From Kryptolebias marmoratus (taxonomy: Eukaryota; Chordata; Actinopteri; Cyprinodontiformes; Rivulidae): a stretch of 64,000 nt of DNA. Shown piece by piece: positions 45,510-56,934 of the stretch. The notes under the pieces were generated by a model. It saw only the letters and a list, made by a program, of their open reading frames with translations, was not told the origin of the DNA and did not search any database. Both the position numbers and the translations under genes were made by a program. The first letter of the stretch is position 1; each line of letters starts with the position of its first letter. The stretch spans positions 27,026,251 through 27,090,250 of the forward strand of contig NC_051444.1 in the NCBI RefSeq assembly GCF_001649575.2, in the 5' to 3' direction.

Positions 45510-47780
45510 AATTATACTGGTTTAACCATATGAAGCTTATTTGTTTCATAAATAAACTAATGCTGATTCTGCAATAAATAAATAAAACACCATTTTGGTG
45601 TTCTGCTTTTGACAGTGTATGGGTTATCTATCAATCTAGCTGTCTTAGACTGTGCTAAGTTGTTGATTTGAACACAACCAATTCTCTTGCAATTCTACTG
45701 CTGGATTCGTTTTGGTTTTACTGTAGCATAAAGCTCATTTGGCTGCATGCTGTTGGTTCACAGCAGTGGTACCAACACATTAGACTTTTTACCTGCTTAA
45801 CTGATAAATAAATAATGTAGGACTAACCCACTGCTGCCATTGAACCAGCATTTGATGCTACAGCTGAGCTAAATTTAAAGCAGTTTATGTTTTTAAAGAA
45901 TACTGTATGGTGGATAAAAATAGAGGCCAAATGTAGGCCTTTGGAAACAGTCAATAGTGAAAATACAACTGGTCAAAGAAACTCTAGATGTGGCATAAGC
46001 AGGTAACCCAAGAGCATAAAAACTGTTTGACTAACCAAATGAAAAGGAAAAAAAACTAAACCTAAGAACAAACAGAATTCAACAAAACAAACACAACTAA
46101 GACCTGACAATGAGCAATTGAAAACCAGGGCCTGAATATAGGGAGGAAACAAACAACAGACACATTACAGGTGGTATGATTAGCTAATTAGGACTTGGTG
46201 AGAGGAAAGGGAAGAAAACAAGAGCCTGCACACCAATTGCAGCTCAACTGACAAAGCATCTACCTGGTTGGGTGGAATTTGTATTCCATCTCAAGCAATA
46301 TATCTGCTGGAGTATCAACCAAATGATCTGCTCAGATCCAGTTGCAAAACCAGCTTATGACCACTTTAACCATGTGACTGAATAAAACAAAATGTGGTTG
46401 TGTCAATGCCAAGGTCAAAATGTATTGAATAAAGTCAGTGAATTTGGTGAAAATTACAAAGTACCGGTTCTGTGTTAATCAGTGGGTAACTTTTTGTTAT
46501 TATTTTTATGTTTCCATTGCCCATTTAAGTTGTCAACTGACACAATCACATCATGGTCGTAGGTTGTGTCTGATTCAAAGTGACACTTTCTTCTGCCAGC
46601 AAACACTTTGCTCTCCATTTAGGGGGAAGCTCCTCCCTTCCCCGCTTGTGATCACTTCTGCTCGAGTCATCATCTGGCTGACTGAAAAGGAATACGCCCA
46701 AGCTAACTGAAACAAATAAGGAAAAACAACAGCAGCTGCTGCTCCCAAGATGCTCTTACGAGAACCACAAAATACAGAATTCTGGAATAACCAAAAATAT
46801 AAAGGAAATAACAAAAATCAAATAACTCTCTCAGCAGAAAACAGGAGTTTCACTTTTAAAGAACAGTAAATTGTTACTCTTTCTGAATATATCATTGTTT
46901 ATGTGTGTTAGTGGTCTGGAATCACTCTCATAATGTTTACAAAAAAAAAAACAGCTGAAAAATCCTGCAACAAACTACTTTAATTCTTAACTTATTTTGT
47001 CGGAACCCTGCACTACTGAGAAAAATATATTAACGAAACCTGCTATGTTTTCTTGTCTGTACCACTTTGAGGCTTTTTGTACAATGTTCTAGACCAACTG
47101 TCTCTCCAAAAGTTTGTCCGTTAGCTGAGGGTCCATTTAGTCAACTATTGTGTATGACTTTGATTTAGTCTTATGCTCAGCAAACACACCATACAGTACA
47201 TAGTCATTCACAAGCTCCCCTAGCTGCATGTTTTACAGAATTGTGGGCTTTTACTTTGAGAAGGCAGGAGAAAAATCAATCTAGCCTGCCCTTTAAAACA
47301 ATTCACAGTTGTGGAGTTTCTCAGGGGGCCAGAATGAGCTCCCTGCATTCCACTCGCTGAAGTCTTACAGACAAGATGCTCTGCTTTAACTATCAGCCCA
47401 GTGTCTCTCAAATCCTATAAGACTCCTTGAATCAGCCAAGAAGAAAATTCAAATACTTCATATATGATATTAGTTAATGTTATAACTATTGTTATTGTTG
47501 AGTATTTCACATTCATGTTGCAGCAAAAGGGTGGTATCTTTTAGTCATGAGCATAAACAAGAAACAAGAAGCTAACATTATAGCCAATGAGAATTGCTTT
47601 CTGACAGTAATCAACCACCACTTTGCTTTACTACCCATGAACAACAGCCACCTGCCACAAGATAAGAGTAAGATGAGAGCTCCAACCTCGGTTTCATTGA
47701 AAATTAGATTGCTCAGTAATCCATGGAAAAAGAAAGAAAGTGTAGAAGCAGAGCTGCAGGGCAGAATGAAGAGGATTACA
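45510..47780. other. nell1: Intronic stretch just downstream of the nell1 47.8-kb exon
   Basis: Apart from the SINE relic at 46.24 kb I see no repeat or gene. 46550-46760 is less AT-rich and contains ordinary unique sequence. Confidence 0.45.
46239..46400 (+). repeat. tRNA-derived SINE relic
   Basis: GCAGCTCAACTGACAAAGCA resembles a decayed tRNA A-box (GCTCAGTTGGTAGAGCA) and GGAATTTGTATTCCAT a decayed B-box. The following CTCAAGCAATATATCTGCTG fits the body of a common fish SINE. It is heavily mutated and the 3' end is uncertain. Confidence 0.45.
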
Positions 47781-47790
47781 GATAGATTAC

Positions 47791-47941
47791 CTGTGTTCTG
47801 ATTCGTGGATTGAGAATATGACTCCTGATGTGGATGACTTCTGCTGGATGGTAGCCAAGAAGGTAAATTCACTTTTACTCCTGAACAGTTGCACCACTTT
47901 TTCTGTGATATGTGGCGGGGCGTGAACAGCTCTCCCAACAT
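47791..47941 (-). CDS. nell1: nell1 internal exon (N-terminal LamG/TSPN domain, first part)
   Basis: Coding exon of 151 nt read on the minus strand. The acceptor is a pyrimidine-rich tract ending in CAG just above 47941, and the donor GT is at 47790-47789. It opens with the last two bases of a split codon (AT) and then encodes 49 residues beginning VGRAVHAPPHITEK and including QLFRSKSEFTFLATIQQK and STSGVIFSIHESEH. It ends with AG, the first two bases of a split codon. Known of the family: NELL proteins are secreted, oligomeric glycoproteins with an N-terminal thrombospondin/laminin-G-like domain, then VWC and EGF modules; NELL1 acts in osteogenic signalling. The FRSK-EFTFLAT and STSGVI segments match that domain. 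The next exon starts with T, giving AG|T = Ser and the junction EHS-YFELESSG, which fits NELL1. Numbering (about exon 3) and the NELL1 rather than NELL2 call are inferences from remembered family sequence. Confidence 0.9.
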
Positions 47942-48623
47942 CTGAAGAAGTGAAACAGAAAGAAATCATAAGCTTGTGTCTCCCTGTCCATATGAATTTG
48001 CCAATAGCATGAAAAAACAGATTATAATCCCACATGGCAAAACATAAAGTGCCACCTTTGCACTTGCACAATGTAACTAAAACATCCTGGCAGGTCCATC
48101 TGTCATGATGTGTTCAAAAAATATAATCTGATCATGTCAGGAGGCTTCATGCAACAACTTAAGAGCATGACAATAAATTTTGCATGGGATATGTGCATTT
48201 GTTTACGCCAAGAATATTTTTGTCCCTTGCAGTTGGAAAGATGGCAGAGTGTGGGGGAAAAGCAGCAAAATAAGAAAAAACATTTAAAAGGCAGCGTTCT
48301 TGTTCAGTGCTAGCGAACAGTTTCAGAGCCTGCCTCTAAATGATCCTTCTGGAACATTACAATCTCATTTTTTTAGACTATAATTTTTAAACCCCTTTTT
48401 TACTATATACACCCAAAATTATTGTTGACTTTTAACACAATAAAAAACATGACTGTTCAAACAGGTCATAAAAATGCAGCAGTCCAAACTGGCAATAATA
48501 ACTCTATATTGCTCTTCTATTGCATGAGTTTACCAAAGAAAAAAGAGAGAGAGAGAGAGAAAAAAAAGGAGCCAGAGTACCTTTTCTTGTCTGTGGGGAT
48601 TGAAATACCTTCACACTTTAAGT

Positions 48624-48644
48624 AAAAAAAAAAAAAAAAAAAAA
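48624..48644 (+). repeat. A21 homopolymer
   Basis: Run of about 21 A. A short (GA)n patch lies upstream at 48546-48560. Confidence 0.93.
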
Positions 48645-48699
48645 CGTTTAATTGTTGAATTGATTATGACGGATCGACTGCTAACTTCACTTAAAAAAT

Positions 48700-49740
48700 C
48701 GAATGAACAAAGGTAAGTTCTTTTAGGCAGAGGGATAAACAAATGCAGGGTTTTAAGTGAATGATCCAATCAGATTTGATGCTAAATCAGAAAACAAATA
48801 AGCAAAACAACAAGCCAGCACTAACCATTGTTTTAGTCTCCCTTCTTCTTTAATCCTCCTATTTACTTTTTTGTGCATTATGATACAAAAGCAATAAACT
48901 TCTGACAAACTATCTACTCATCACTTTTAATGCAGTGGAAATTTGTGTAAATTTGTAATCATGCACACAATATGAATGTGTCTTATCCTTTCATGTACTT
49001 TTAGCTTTTAAGATAATTTGGAGCTATCAGGTGTGTCTAAAACATTTTACTTCATGTCTAAATGAAAAGAAAAGTTCCTGGTAATGGTGAGGCAGCTTCT
49101 TTTTGTCTCACAAAAGAAGCTCAAACACAAAGCAGACAGTGGTGGTGAAAGTTGAACCGAGAAAACATGATGTATATGTTTTTTTGTTTGTTTGTTTGTG
49201 TTCTGGAGATGATAAGAACTGGACTTGTTATTATAAGTGTGATAAAACATCCAGTACATATTAAAGGTAAGTGCAAATGAAGGTACCACAAACATTAATG
49301 TAAAACTGATCAGCGTCTAAACGTTGTGACTGTAACTGTTTTACACAGCTTATGATATTCTGAGTTCCATTTTCTGGAAGGACTAATTAATTGAGATTGT
49401 TTACTGTAACTTTTTATGTAGTTTCACCACTCAGGAAGGTGTGAAATACATTAGGTGTGTAAACAGTTGCTTCTCTTACTGTGTTGGATGCGGGCGAAAT
49501 GACCATGTGAAAAACCTGACGTAAACAGGCATTGGCTAAAACAACATAAGCAGATGGCTGAGTTGCCTGATATTACCAGAAAAGACTCCTGATGACAGCA
49601 TACACATCTTAACGGATCTGCTGAAAACTCATTAGCGGCCTATAAAAGTTTTGGTGCTCTTTGAACCAGCAATATATCAGGGAGTGGTAGTTGAATTGTT
49701 TTCCTCAGAAGTCCTTGTGCTTGTGCATCTGGGTGAAAAC
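48700..49740. other. Intronic stretch without recognised content
   Basis: AT-rich unique-looking sequence with a short (TTTG)n at about 49181-49198. No gene, repeat family or splice-flanked open frame seen. Confidence 0.5.
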
Positions 49741-51097
49741 ACATGGCTGAGCTACCAGACCTGAGGACAGATCTCAATGAGCAGTTCCAGAGGTTCCACA
49801 GTGTCAGCTTTACATGTCAGACAGTCCAGTGGAGAAAAGCCTGTAGTTGTCTCTGCGAAGAGCTTTTAAATCTCCCCGGGGTGACAGCAGCCTGCATGCC
49901 CTCACACCCAGCCTCCCCACTGTCACAGCCCAGTTGATGGAGAGTCACTTCCCACAAACCCCACTTACTCCACATGCAGGCACTCTGACCAGAGTCAGAC
50001 ATTAGATCATCCACTCTAATCCACAGAGACACTGTCATTATTTTACTGAAGAGACTAGTGTCAAATTCCAGGTTTTCAGATCTTCAAATGACTGCTCAAC
50101 AAGTATTGTCCTAAACCTCAAGGTCATTTTACACATTGTTTGAATCTCACATAAAATGTAGCTGACTATACACGTTTGTATGTGAGTCAACTTCAAACTA
50201 TTCACAGCTATGATCGATACCTGCAAAACTGTGGCAATGAGTCCAATTCAATAAATACTGCAAACTAACGCAAAGTCAATTTGTCAAATGAGCGAGGCGA
50301 TTTATTTTTATTATTTCTCCTTTTCTTTAAAAAGAAAATTCATGCAATATATAGCTCATTACACAAATGGCAGTGAATGACTCATGATTCGCATAAACTG
50401 AAATTACACCTCTTTTGTGTTCTGGTCAAATTTGGCTTTTTAAAAAAAAACTATTTTCTTTGATCTGGTTGACATGAGATTTCATGAGATTTCATTAATT
50501 TGTTAAAGTCATCTAAAAAGACAAAGTAAATTTTGACAATTTTCATCAAGTTTTGTGTGTTTGGTTTTTCAATTTTGTTAGAACCTTGCTGTTCTTGGTC
50601 AAAAATAACCAGTTGTTCATTTACCACACTCTCAGGAGCATTTTTTTATTTTTATTTTTTTGAGTAAACACTCGACACTCGTGGGAATCTGTCCTTGGCA
50701 GAGTCTTTCCCCCATGGCACTGCACCTGTTGGCAGTCTCACAAACAATCACAACATTGGTTCAATCAAACATAGAACTTTTTAGAGAAGTTTTTGAGGCC
50801 TTGGTTTCAATTCATTTTGAGGCAGCGCAACAACCAACAGCATATTGTTATTGAGGCATTTGATTATGTCTTGGACTGTGACACTGTTGACGAGGAGTGA
50901 GGTCTGGAACCTGACATGAAAGATGCTGTGGAGTAGAATCAGAAGTTAAAGACACAGAGAACATCATCCAGACAAATGTGGAACAATCCAATGGTGAGAA
51001 AAAGGGTCCTGCTGAGGTTGATGTTACATTCTGCTCAAAAAATAGGATACTCGGACTCGGATACTTGGTCCTTTTTAAAAAAGAAAAAAAAAACAAA

Positions 51098-51098
<1 letters not shown>

Positions 51099-51165
<67 letters not shown>
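51099..51165 (+). repeat. (CATA)n followed by (TA)n compound microsatellite
   Basis: Six to seven CATA units pass directly into about 20 TA units. Confidence 0.95.
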
Positions 51166-51168
<3 letters not shown>

Positions 51169-51361
51169 GTGTTCAAACACTAGTTTCATCATATGATTGA
51201 ATTTTTCCGCTGTCATTAGGGGCCTTTCTTTTCAATAAAAAGAAACATATTGATCTTTGTGCTACTATTAAAAAAATTAAATTATTCAAAAACAAAGTTC
51301 CCTAATAAACTTTGACTTATGGTAATCTGTGATAATACTCTAAAAATTGTCCATAGATATG

Positions 51362-51538
51362 AGTGAGAGTGTGAGTGGATGTTTGTCTTTTTTGTTTCTA
51401 TGTGGTCCTGTGATGGACTTACAACCTGTCCAGGGTGTCCCCCGACTCTTGCACAGTGACAGCTGGAGAAAAGATCAGCTCTTCGTGACCCAGAAAGGAA
51501 AAAGCGGGTAAATATAATGGATGGATGGATGGATGGAT
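51362..51538 (-). repeat. Dispersed teleost repeat, copy 2, with (GGAT)n end
   Basis: Inverse orientation of the repeat at 16374. TGTGGTCCTGTGATGGACTT, CCTGTCCAGGGTGTCCCCC and AAGCGGGTAAATATAATGGA run into a short (TGGA)n. Confidence 0.7.
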
Positions 51539-51659
51539 TCACTTTTAATTTCATTGTAGTCAAAATAATCCATAAATTATGATTTTTGTACTTAACATCA
51601 AGTTGTATGAGCTCAGTTCATTGAGGCCTACAGGTCACGGAAAACAAAAATATCTCAAA

Positions 51660-54600
51660 TTGTACTGTCCACATGAAAAGAAGCGAATAAAGAGATCTAT
51701 CATAGCATTAAGTATTGATATACATAATATCAATGATTTATAATCAGTTATATTGGGGCAGTCACTTATGACAAGGAACACAAAAGTTGTTAGCAAAGAA
51801 TAAACACAAAAGGAGCTTTAAATGGAAAGATTTTACTATGGGTAATGTATGAAAAAAGTAAATGTAATGTTCATTCTAGCCAGCAAAAATGAAGGAGGTG
51901 CGAGCAGTGCACACAAATCTTGATAAAATCTTTACTAGCACAGAATAGTCAGATATTTGCTAAACCTTTGATTCCATTTTGTTTTGTTAACAGGTTAATA
52001 TGCTGTTTTTACATGTCAAAAAAACACCTGGAGCAAAAAACAAGTTTTAGCTAACACTTGCATCAGATTTTACGATTATTGATAACAGTGATAGGATTCA
52101 TTTTTTTAGTTACTTTAGTCTTTTTACTGCTTTTGTTCTCTTTTGGATACTCTTTAGTTTTTATGCTGAGACTTTCTGATTTCTGAAAGATTTCTGCATA
52201 CATATTTTCCTGTGCTGCCTAAGTGATATCTGCTGGTATTTCAGACTTTATTATACAAGCTGCAACAAGATTGATAATGTATTAGGTTTTACTTAACTCA
52301 AGTGTGTCATAAAAAACAGCACAGCTAGGAAAAATGCTCATAATAGGTTACTGCTCATGTAGGGATAGGAAACCAACCAGAGCTACCAATGGCAGAGTCA
52401 TACACTCATATAGTCCCCAAGTGGTTTCTGTACAATATAACACAAGAAAGGAACAAATGAACATTGCTGTGATAAGTTGAACATACTGTGTATTTTAACC
52501 AAATCCCAGCTATAAATAATGAAGAAGAAAAGTGTATCAGGTCATGTCAGCAAGCACCTATAAGCTAAAAAGCATAAAAAAGAAATATGACAACATTGAA
52601 ACATGCATGTGTAGCACAAACAATCAAATCATTTAATCTAAACCTGGTTTGTTGTTGCATCTTTACATACATTTTACAAATTACTTCTTTTGTTGTACAA
52701 AACCTGAAAGGTATAAACTACACAATATGCATTAACTTCTGAAAACATGGTGAAGCTGTCAACATAGCACTAAAATTCAAATTACTTTTAGTACAAACTA
52801 GATTAAAATTTAAGTCGTTTGCCAAATGCACATTAAAATTTAACCATTTAAACCCATCATTCTATGACATCACACTCCCTAAACATTGTACTAATAATAA
52901 AGATTTGTTGTGGGGACAAAAGGTAACATTCTTACAGCCTGTACTGTATATATTACTCTCCGGTTCTTGTAGACAAGAACAAAAGCATTTACAGTGACAG
53001 GGAGAACAGGTAGAGTGGGAAGGTTTGTCTCCCAGCAGACAGGTTGAAACTCAGCGTAGCAGGCAGCAGCCAGCTGTCGCCCCCTCTCCTTCTCAATTTT
53101 ACAGCTCATCACTTTAATCAGAAGCCTGGCGGGTCCTCCCCCAGCTCAGCAAGGTCTTACAGATGGACTCTTTAAATGACAGTGAGAAAGAAGAGCTCAG
53201 CTGAGGTTCAGAGTGACTTCACTCACTAAAAACACAGCTAGTCAAGCCTCTGTGGACTTCTGTCTAGTTTGATATAGGAAACTTGTGTCACCATGTCTCT
53301 TTCAGATACACACATTACTGCATAGTGCTCGAGTCTTTGCAAAGGGAATAAAATAGATCAGGATAGAGTTCTCTAAAAGGCCAAAGTCCAGCGTGCCAGC
53401 TACAGGCAAGAAAATGCCTTGTCTAGCAAACAAAGATATGCATTGCCTTCAGCTGATGTGTATGATTGTAAATGCATTGCTGGCTCTACATAGATTGGGG
53501 TTGAGTTATATTGGAACAATATAAGATACTTGAAGTAAAATTATCAACGCTGCATTATTTTTAGAGCTTGATCACAATCTCACACATAAATCTTTGCTCA
53601 AAAGCTCCCAAAACACTCACTTTTCAAATAGCTGGTACTTGAAGTAAAAAATGTGGCACCCTGATGTGGCAGTTAGTCAAGTTTTTATGTGCTTGTGGGA
53701 GGTTTGAGTGATAGGAATTCCAGCTACACTCTGCCAAAGTCACACCTGCTCTCTTGATGAAAGACCATGCTGATTGCATGTTTGAAATACAAACTAAGAT
53801 AGCAATTGTCTCACATGGGTTTTTGTTTATTGAGAAATAAAAACCAAACACTACATAGGTATCTGTGCAGGTGACAAATATATATAAATCACTAGCATTA
53901 ACAGTTAATTTGAAAGGCAAAATTAGACTCAGGTGTTTCAATAAAAACAGGTGTGAGTGGGAACATTGTTTTATTAAAAGACTTATCAAAGTCTTACAAC
54001 AGACACTGTGCAATACGAGGAGATTGTCAGCAAAAGAGTTGTTGATACTCAATTAGACTGAAGTTAATTATCTTCTGAGTTACAGAATATTTTTTTCAAG
54101 AGTTTTTTTAGGTATTTGTTTTATATACAACTTATGATGCTTCTTTCTGTATCTTGAGCACATTTAGTGCAGTTTCTAAAATGTTGACCATATCTGAAAC
54201 AAAATTTAAAATATCTTGAGAATCTCAAAAACATTCAAGTGGCTGTTGTAATATTTATTGGTTATATTTGCTTTGTAAAACAAATATCTGTAATTCTAGT
54301 CAATTTGACCACGTTTGAAGGGCACGGAATGAAAACAGATAATCATCTGATGCTGGCAGCTTCCTCGTCTCCTGATTGTTTGAATGGATTTACAAAGTAG
54401 GTACATCTGCTACCAACAACCCAAATCAAAAACAAACAAACAAACAAAAAATAATAATCTAAATTCCACGCAAGAAAGCAATAGAAACCACATTGCTTTA
54501 AGACTTCAACTTTATTAGATCAAACATGATAAGGCCATATAATTTTGGTTTATGGAATATTAAAATCCTCATGTCTAATTCTCAAGTTAGGAACATATTA

Positions 54601-55160
54601 GTATTAATGAGCCAACTCCCACTAGCTCATAAAATTTTCACATTTCTCAAATCACAGTCTAAGAAGGAGGATTGGTAGCTATTTTCCTATTAGGGTAATT
54701 AATCAGCCATAAATCCAACATTAATTATAGCTAGCTCTTTAGGGTTTTGAACTTTCAAACTTTCTTCTCCTTTTTTGATTTACCAAAATACAAATAAATA
54801 AATAAAACAAAATCATAAAAATAAAAACAACTTTTGTTTGCTGTTGTGTGAATTTGTAATTGACTTTCACTCTGAGGTACTCATTATAAAGTACTAGATT
54901 TGGAAAATTGTACCCAAAATTTTGTCATAACTTGACTAAAATTGCTTCTCCCAAAATGCATATAGATCTCCTCACTATCATACTCTTGATCTTATGGTAC
55001 TAATACCAAAAATCTTACAGTATTTTCTCCCATCTTTGTCTTGTCTCTTACTATTTTTTTTTTTTTGTCCTGTCATGTCAGAAGTTATAGAGAAGACGGC
55101 TGCCTGCGTGCGCCAGAAAAGACTTGCTCTACAGAAAGAATATCTCAAGATGAAGTCCTA
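51660..55160. other. Intronic stretch without recognised content
   Basis: Low-complexity AT-rich sequence. The block 52920-53170 is somewhat richer in GC but has no recognisable coding or repeat identity. Short open frames (for example 53624-54052, minus) show no family features. Confidence 0.5.
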
Positions 55161-55235
55161 ATTGCATGATTTACTTTATTGAATCAAGATGGAATCTAGA
55201 ATCAGGGTAGGCAGGCTACACAACAAACTTTTTGT

Positions 55236-55465
55236 TACCTCCGCTAGGGAGACTATGTTATGTTTTTGGTTGTGTCCATCCATCTGTTTTACTGTTAGCA
55301 AGATAACTTGAAAACCAATGAACTGAGTTCGATGATATTTTAAAGGAAGTGTTGTGACAAAAACAAGTAGATAAATTTTGGTGGTAATACGGATCACAAT
55401 CCAGATCCTACAGTTTTTAATGACCCTATGGACTTGGTGAAGGTTTTGCTCTCCGAGTGGTGAAC
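55236..55465 (+). repeat. Dispersed teleost repeat (CCGCTAGGGAG...TATGTTATG type)
   Basis: TTACCTCCGCTAGGGAGACT, AGCAAGATAACTTGAAAACC, AATTTTGGTGGTAATACGGA and AGGTTTTGCTCTCCGAGTGG are segments of a common fish repeat related to 27866-28205. Confidence 0.6.
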
Positions 55466-55609
55466 TTGCACAACAGCAGCTATTGATCCATGCATCTATC
55501 TAACCTTTGATGAATTAATGAGCATTGTTACCAGTATTTGTAAATTTCAACAAGTGCAATCTCTTCTCAAAAAAGCCAATTATTCTAAATTTATTCTAAA
55601 TTTTCACTA

Positions 55610-55612
<3 letters not shown>

Positions 55613-55652
<40 letters not shown>
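55613..55652. repeat. (AT)20 microsatellite
   Basis: Forty bases of uninterrupted AT. Confidence 0.95.
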
Positions 55653-55654
<2 letters not shown>

Positions 55655-56908
55655 TTTTCGTTGATGTTGTTGGCTGTGCACAACTGTTGCTGTTCATTTT
55701 CCCTCACTTTTTCAAGCTTTCAGTCATCTGTACATCCACACAACAAGCCATGCAGTCATCCATCCTGTACACAGCACTCTGTCCCTGAGGAGCTCGCCTG
55801 TTTTTTGGCTGCTCAAGGCAGGTCTGCACTGTGAGTAAAGCAAAGAGACTGGACTGCAGAAAAGGGGGTGGGATGGAATTAAGGATATAGGATTGACAGT
55901 TGACTGACATGGAAAAACGAACACTCACGCAAATTTCAAGGATTCGAGGTAAAGATTAGAACAAAATCTATAATGTCCAAACACAAAAAAGACACCAGAT
56001 GCACTTTGTCTTTCGTAGAGTGGAAGCAGAGATGCAACAAATTCAATGCATTTTGAAAAAAAGCATACAAAAGTATTTAGAAAGAAAAGAGGAAGAATAC
56101 ACTCTGATGCATGTGAAGAATGCTGTAAGTGCATGTGAAGCACCCTACAAACACAGCCGTGCTCTCAGCAAGCTTCTCCTAAGTTATCTCGGCTTGGATT
56201 TGAAGAGCTTCTTGGCTGCTGAAAAATTCATAACCTGAATCACTAAATTATTGATGATTCCCTTCAACCTTTCCTTCCACTGTGCATGAAGATAATCTGA
56301 CAGTAAACATTTAAAAACTTTGTAATTTCTCTCTTGTAGGATATTTGTGTGATGTTATGTGTCATGCAGCTAATAAGACAGGCCACAGCCAAAAATCTGA
56401 GAAAGTGGCTCCTGATAGACGTAATAGCCCTTTATCACAGGCCATCACACTGAGTGCAGTTTGATTACAGTAAATAAAAAAAAACTCTGAGATATAAAAC
56501 CCATCTATATGTGAGAGAGTCCTCAGCTGTCACTTAAAGAACGCTAATGTAGAGCACTGACATAAAATTTGGCTAGAGGAATATTAGATGTTGGTGAGAG
56601 TAATGAACTTCCCTTTAGATTTCCTCCAGGGGCACCAACATTTGCATGTTGCATCTCTAATATGCACCATACACTTCCCTCGCACTGCTGCAAACCTAGT
56701 TGTAAAGTGTTTGCAAAGATGTGTATTTCTACATGTTTTTGTGTGTTATGAGTTTGGTGAAAATAAATGATTCTTGAACTTAACAATTTTGAATTCTTTC
56801 AATGAATATTGAGCTGCTGAAACTGCAACAGAGATATTTATGAAATTAAAATAAATATTTCATGAATGCAATGTTTTTAAGCATGCTTCCAAGCATGCTT
56901 CAAAGGAG

Positions 56909-56934
56909 ATATATATATATATATATATATATAT
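56909..56934. repeat. (AT)13 microsatellite
   Basis: Uninterrupted AT units. Just upstream (56879-56900) two AAGCATGCTT palindromes stand in tandem, two bases apart. Confidence 0.93.

Larger units (their letters stand above)
11908..47790 (-). other. nell1: nell1 intron of 35.9 kb
   Basis: Sequence between the donor GT (47790-47789) and the acceptor AG (11909-11908) on the minus strand. It is a phase-2 intron. The acceptor has a good pyrimidine tract (CTTTTTCTCCCTGCAG) with a CTTCAAC-like branch candidate a few bases upstream. The interior is mostly transposon-derived and microsatellite sequence: RLE-LINE relics, the BEL/Pao element, Tc1 and hAT derivatives. Large introns near the 5' end are known for NELL1 in other vertebrates, so the size is expected. 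Confidence 0.85.

Noticed and set aside
49743..49937. 64-codon frame in a less AT-rich block
   Set aside because: No domain or splice context; neither strand resembles the missing NELL exon.
53624..54052. 142-codon minus frame
   Set aside because: The length is unusual, but the composition is hydrophobic and random-looking and no domain is seen; treated as chance.
55999..56238. 79-codon frame with a plausible amino-acid mix
   Set aside because: No recognised homologue, no promoter or splice context; consistent with chance in a long intron.
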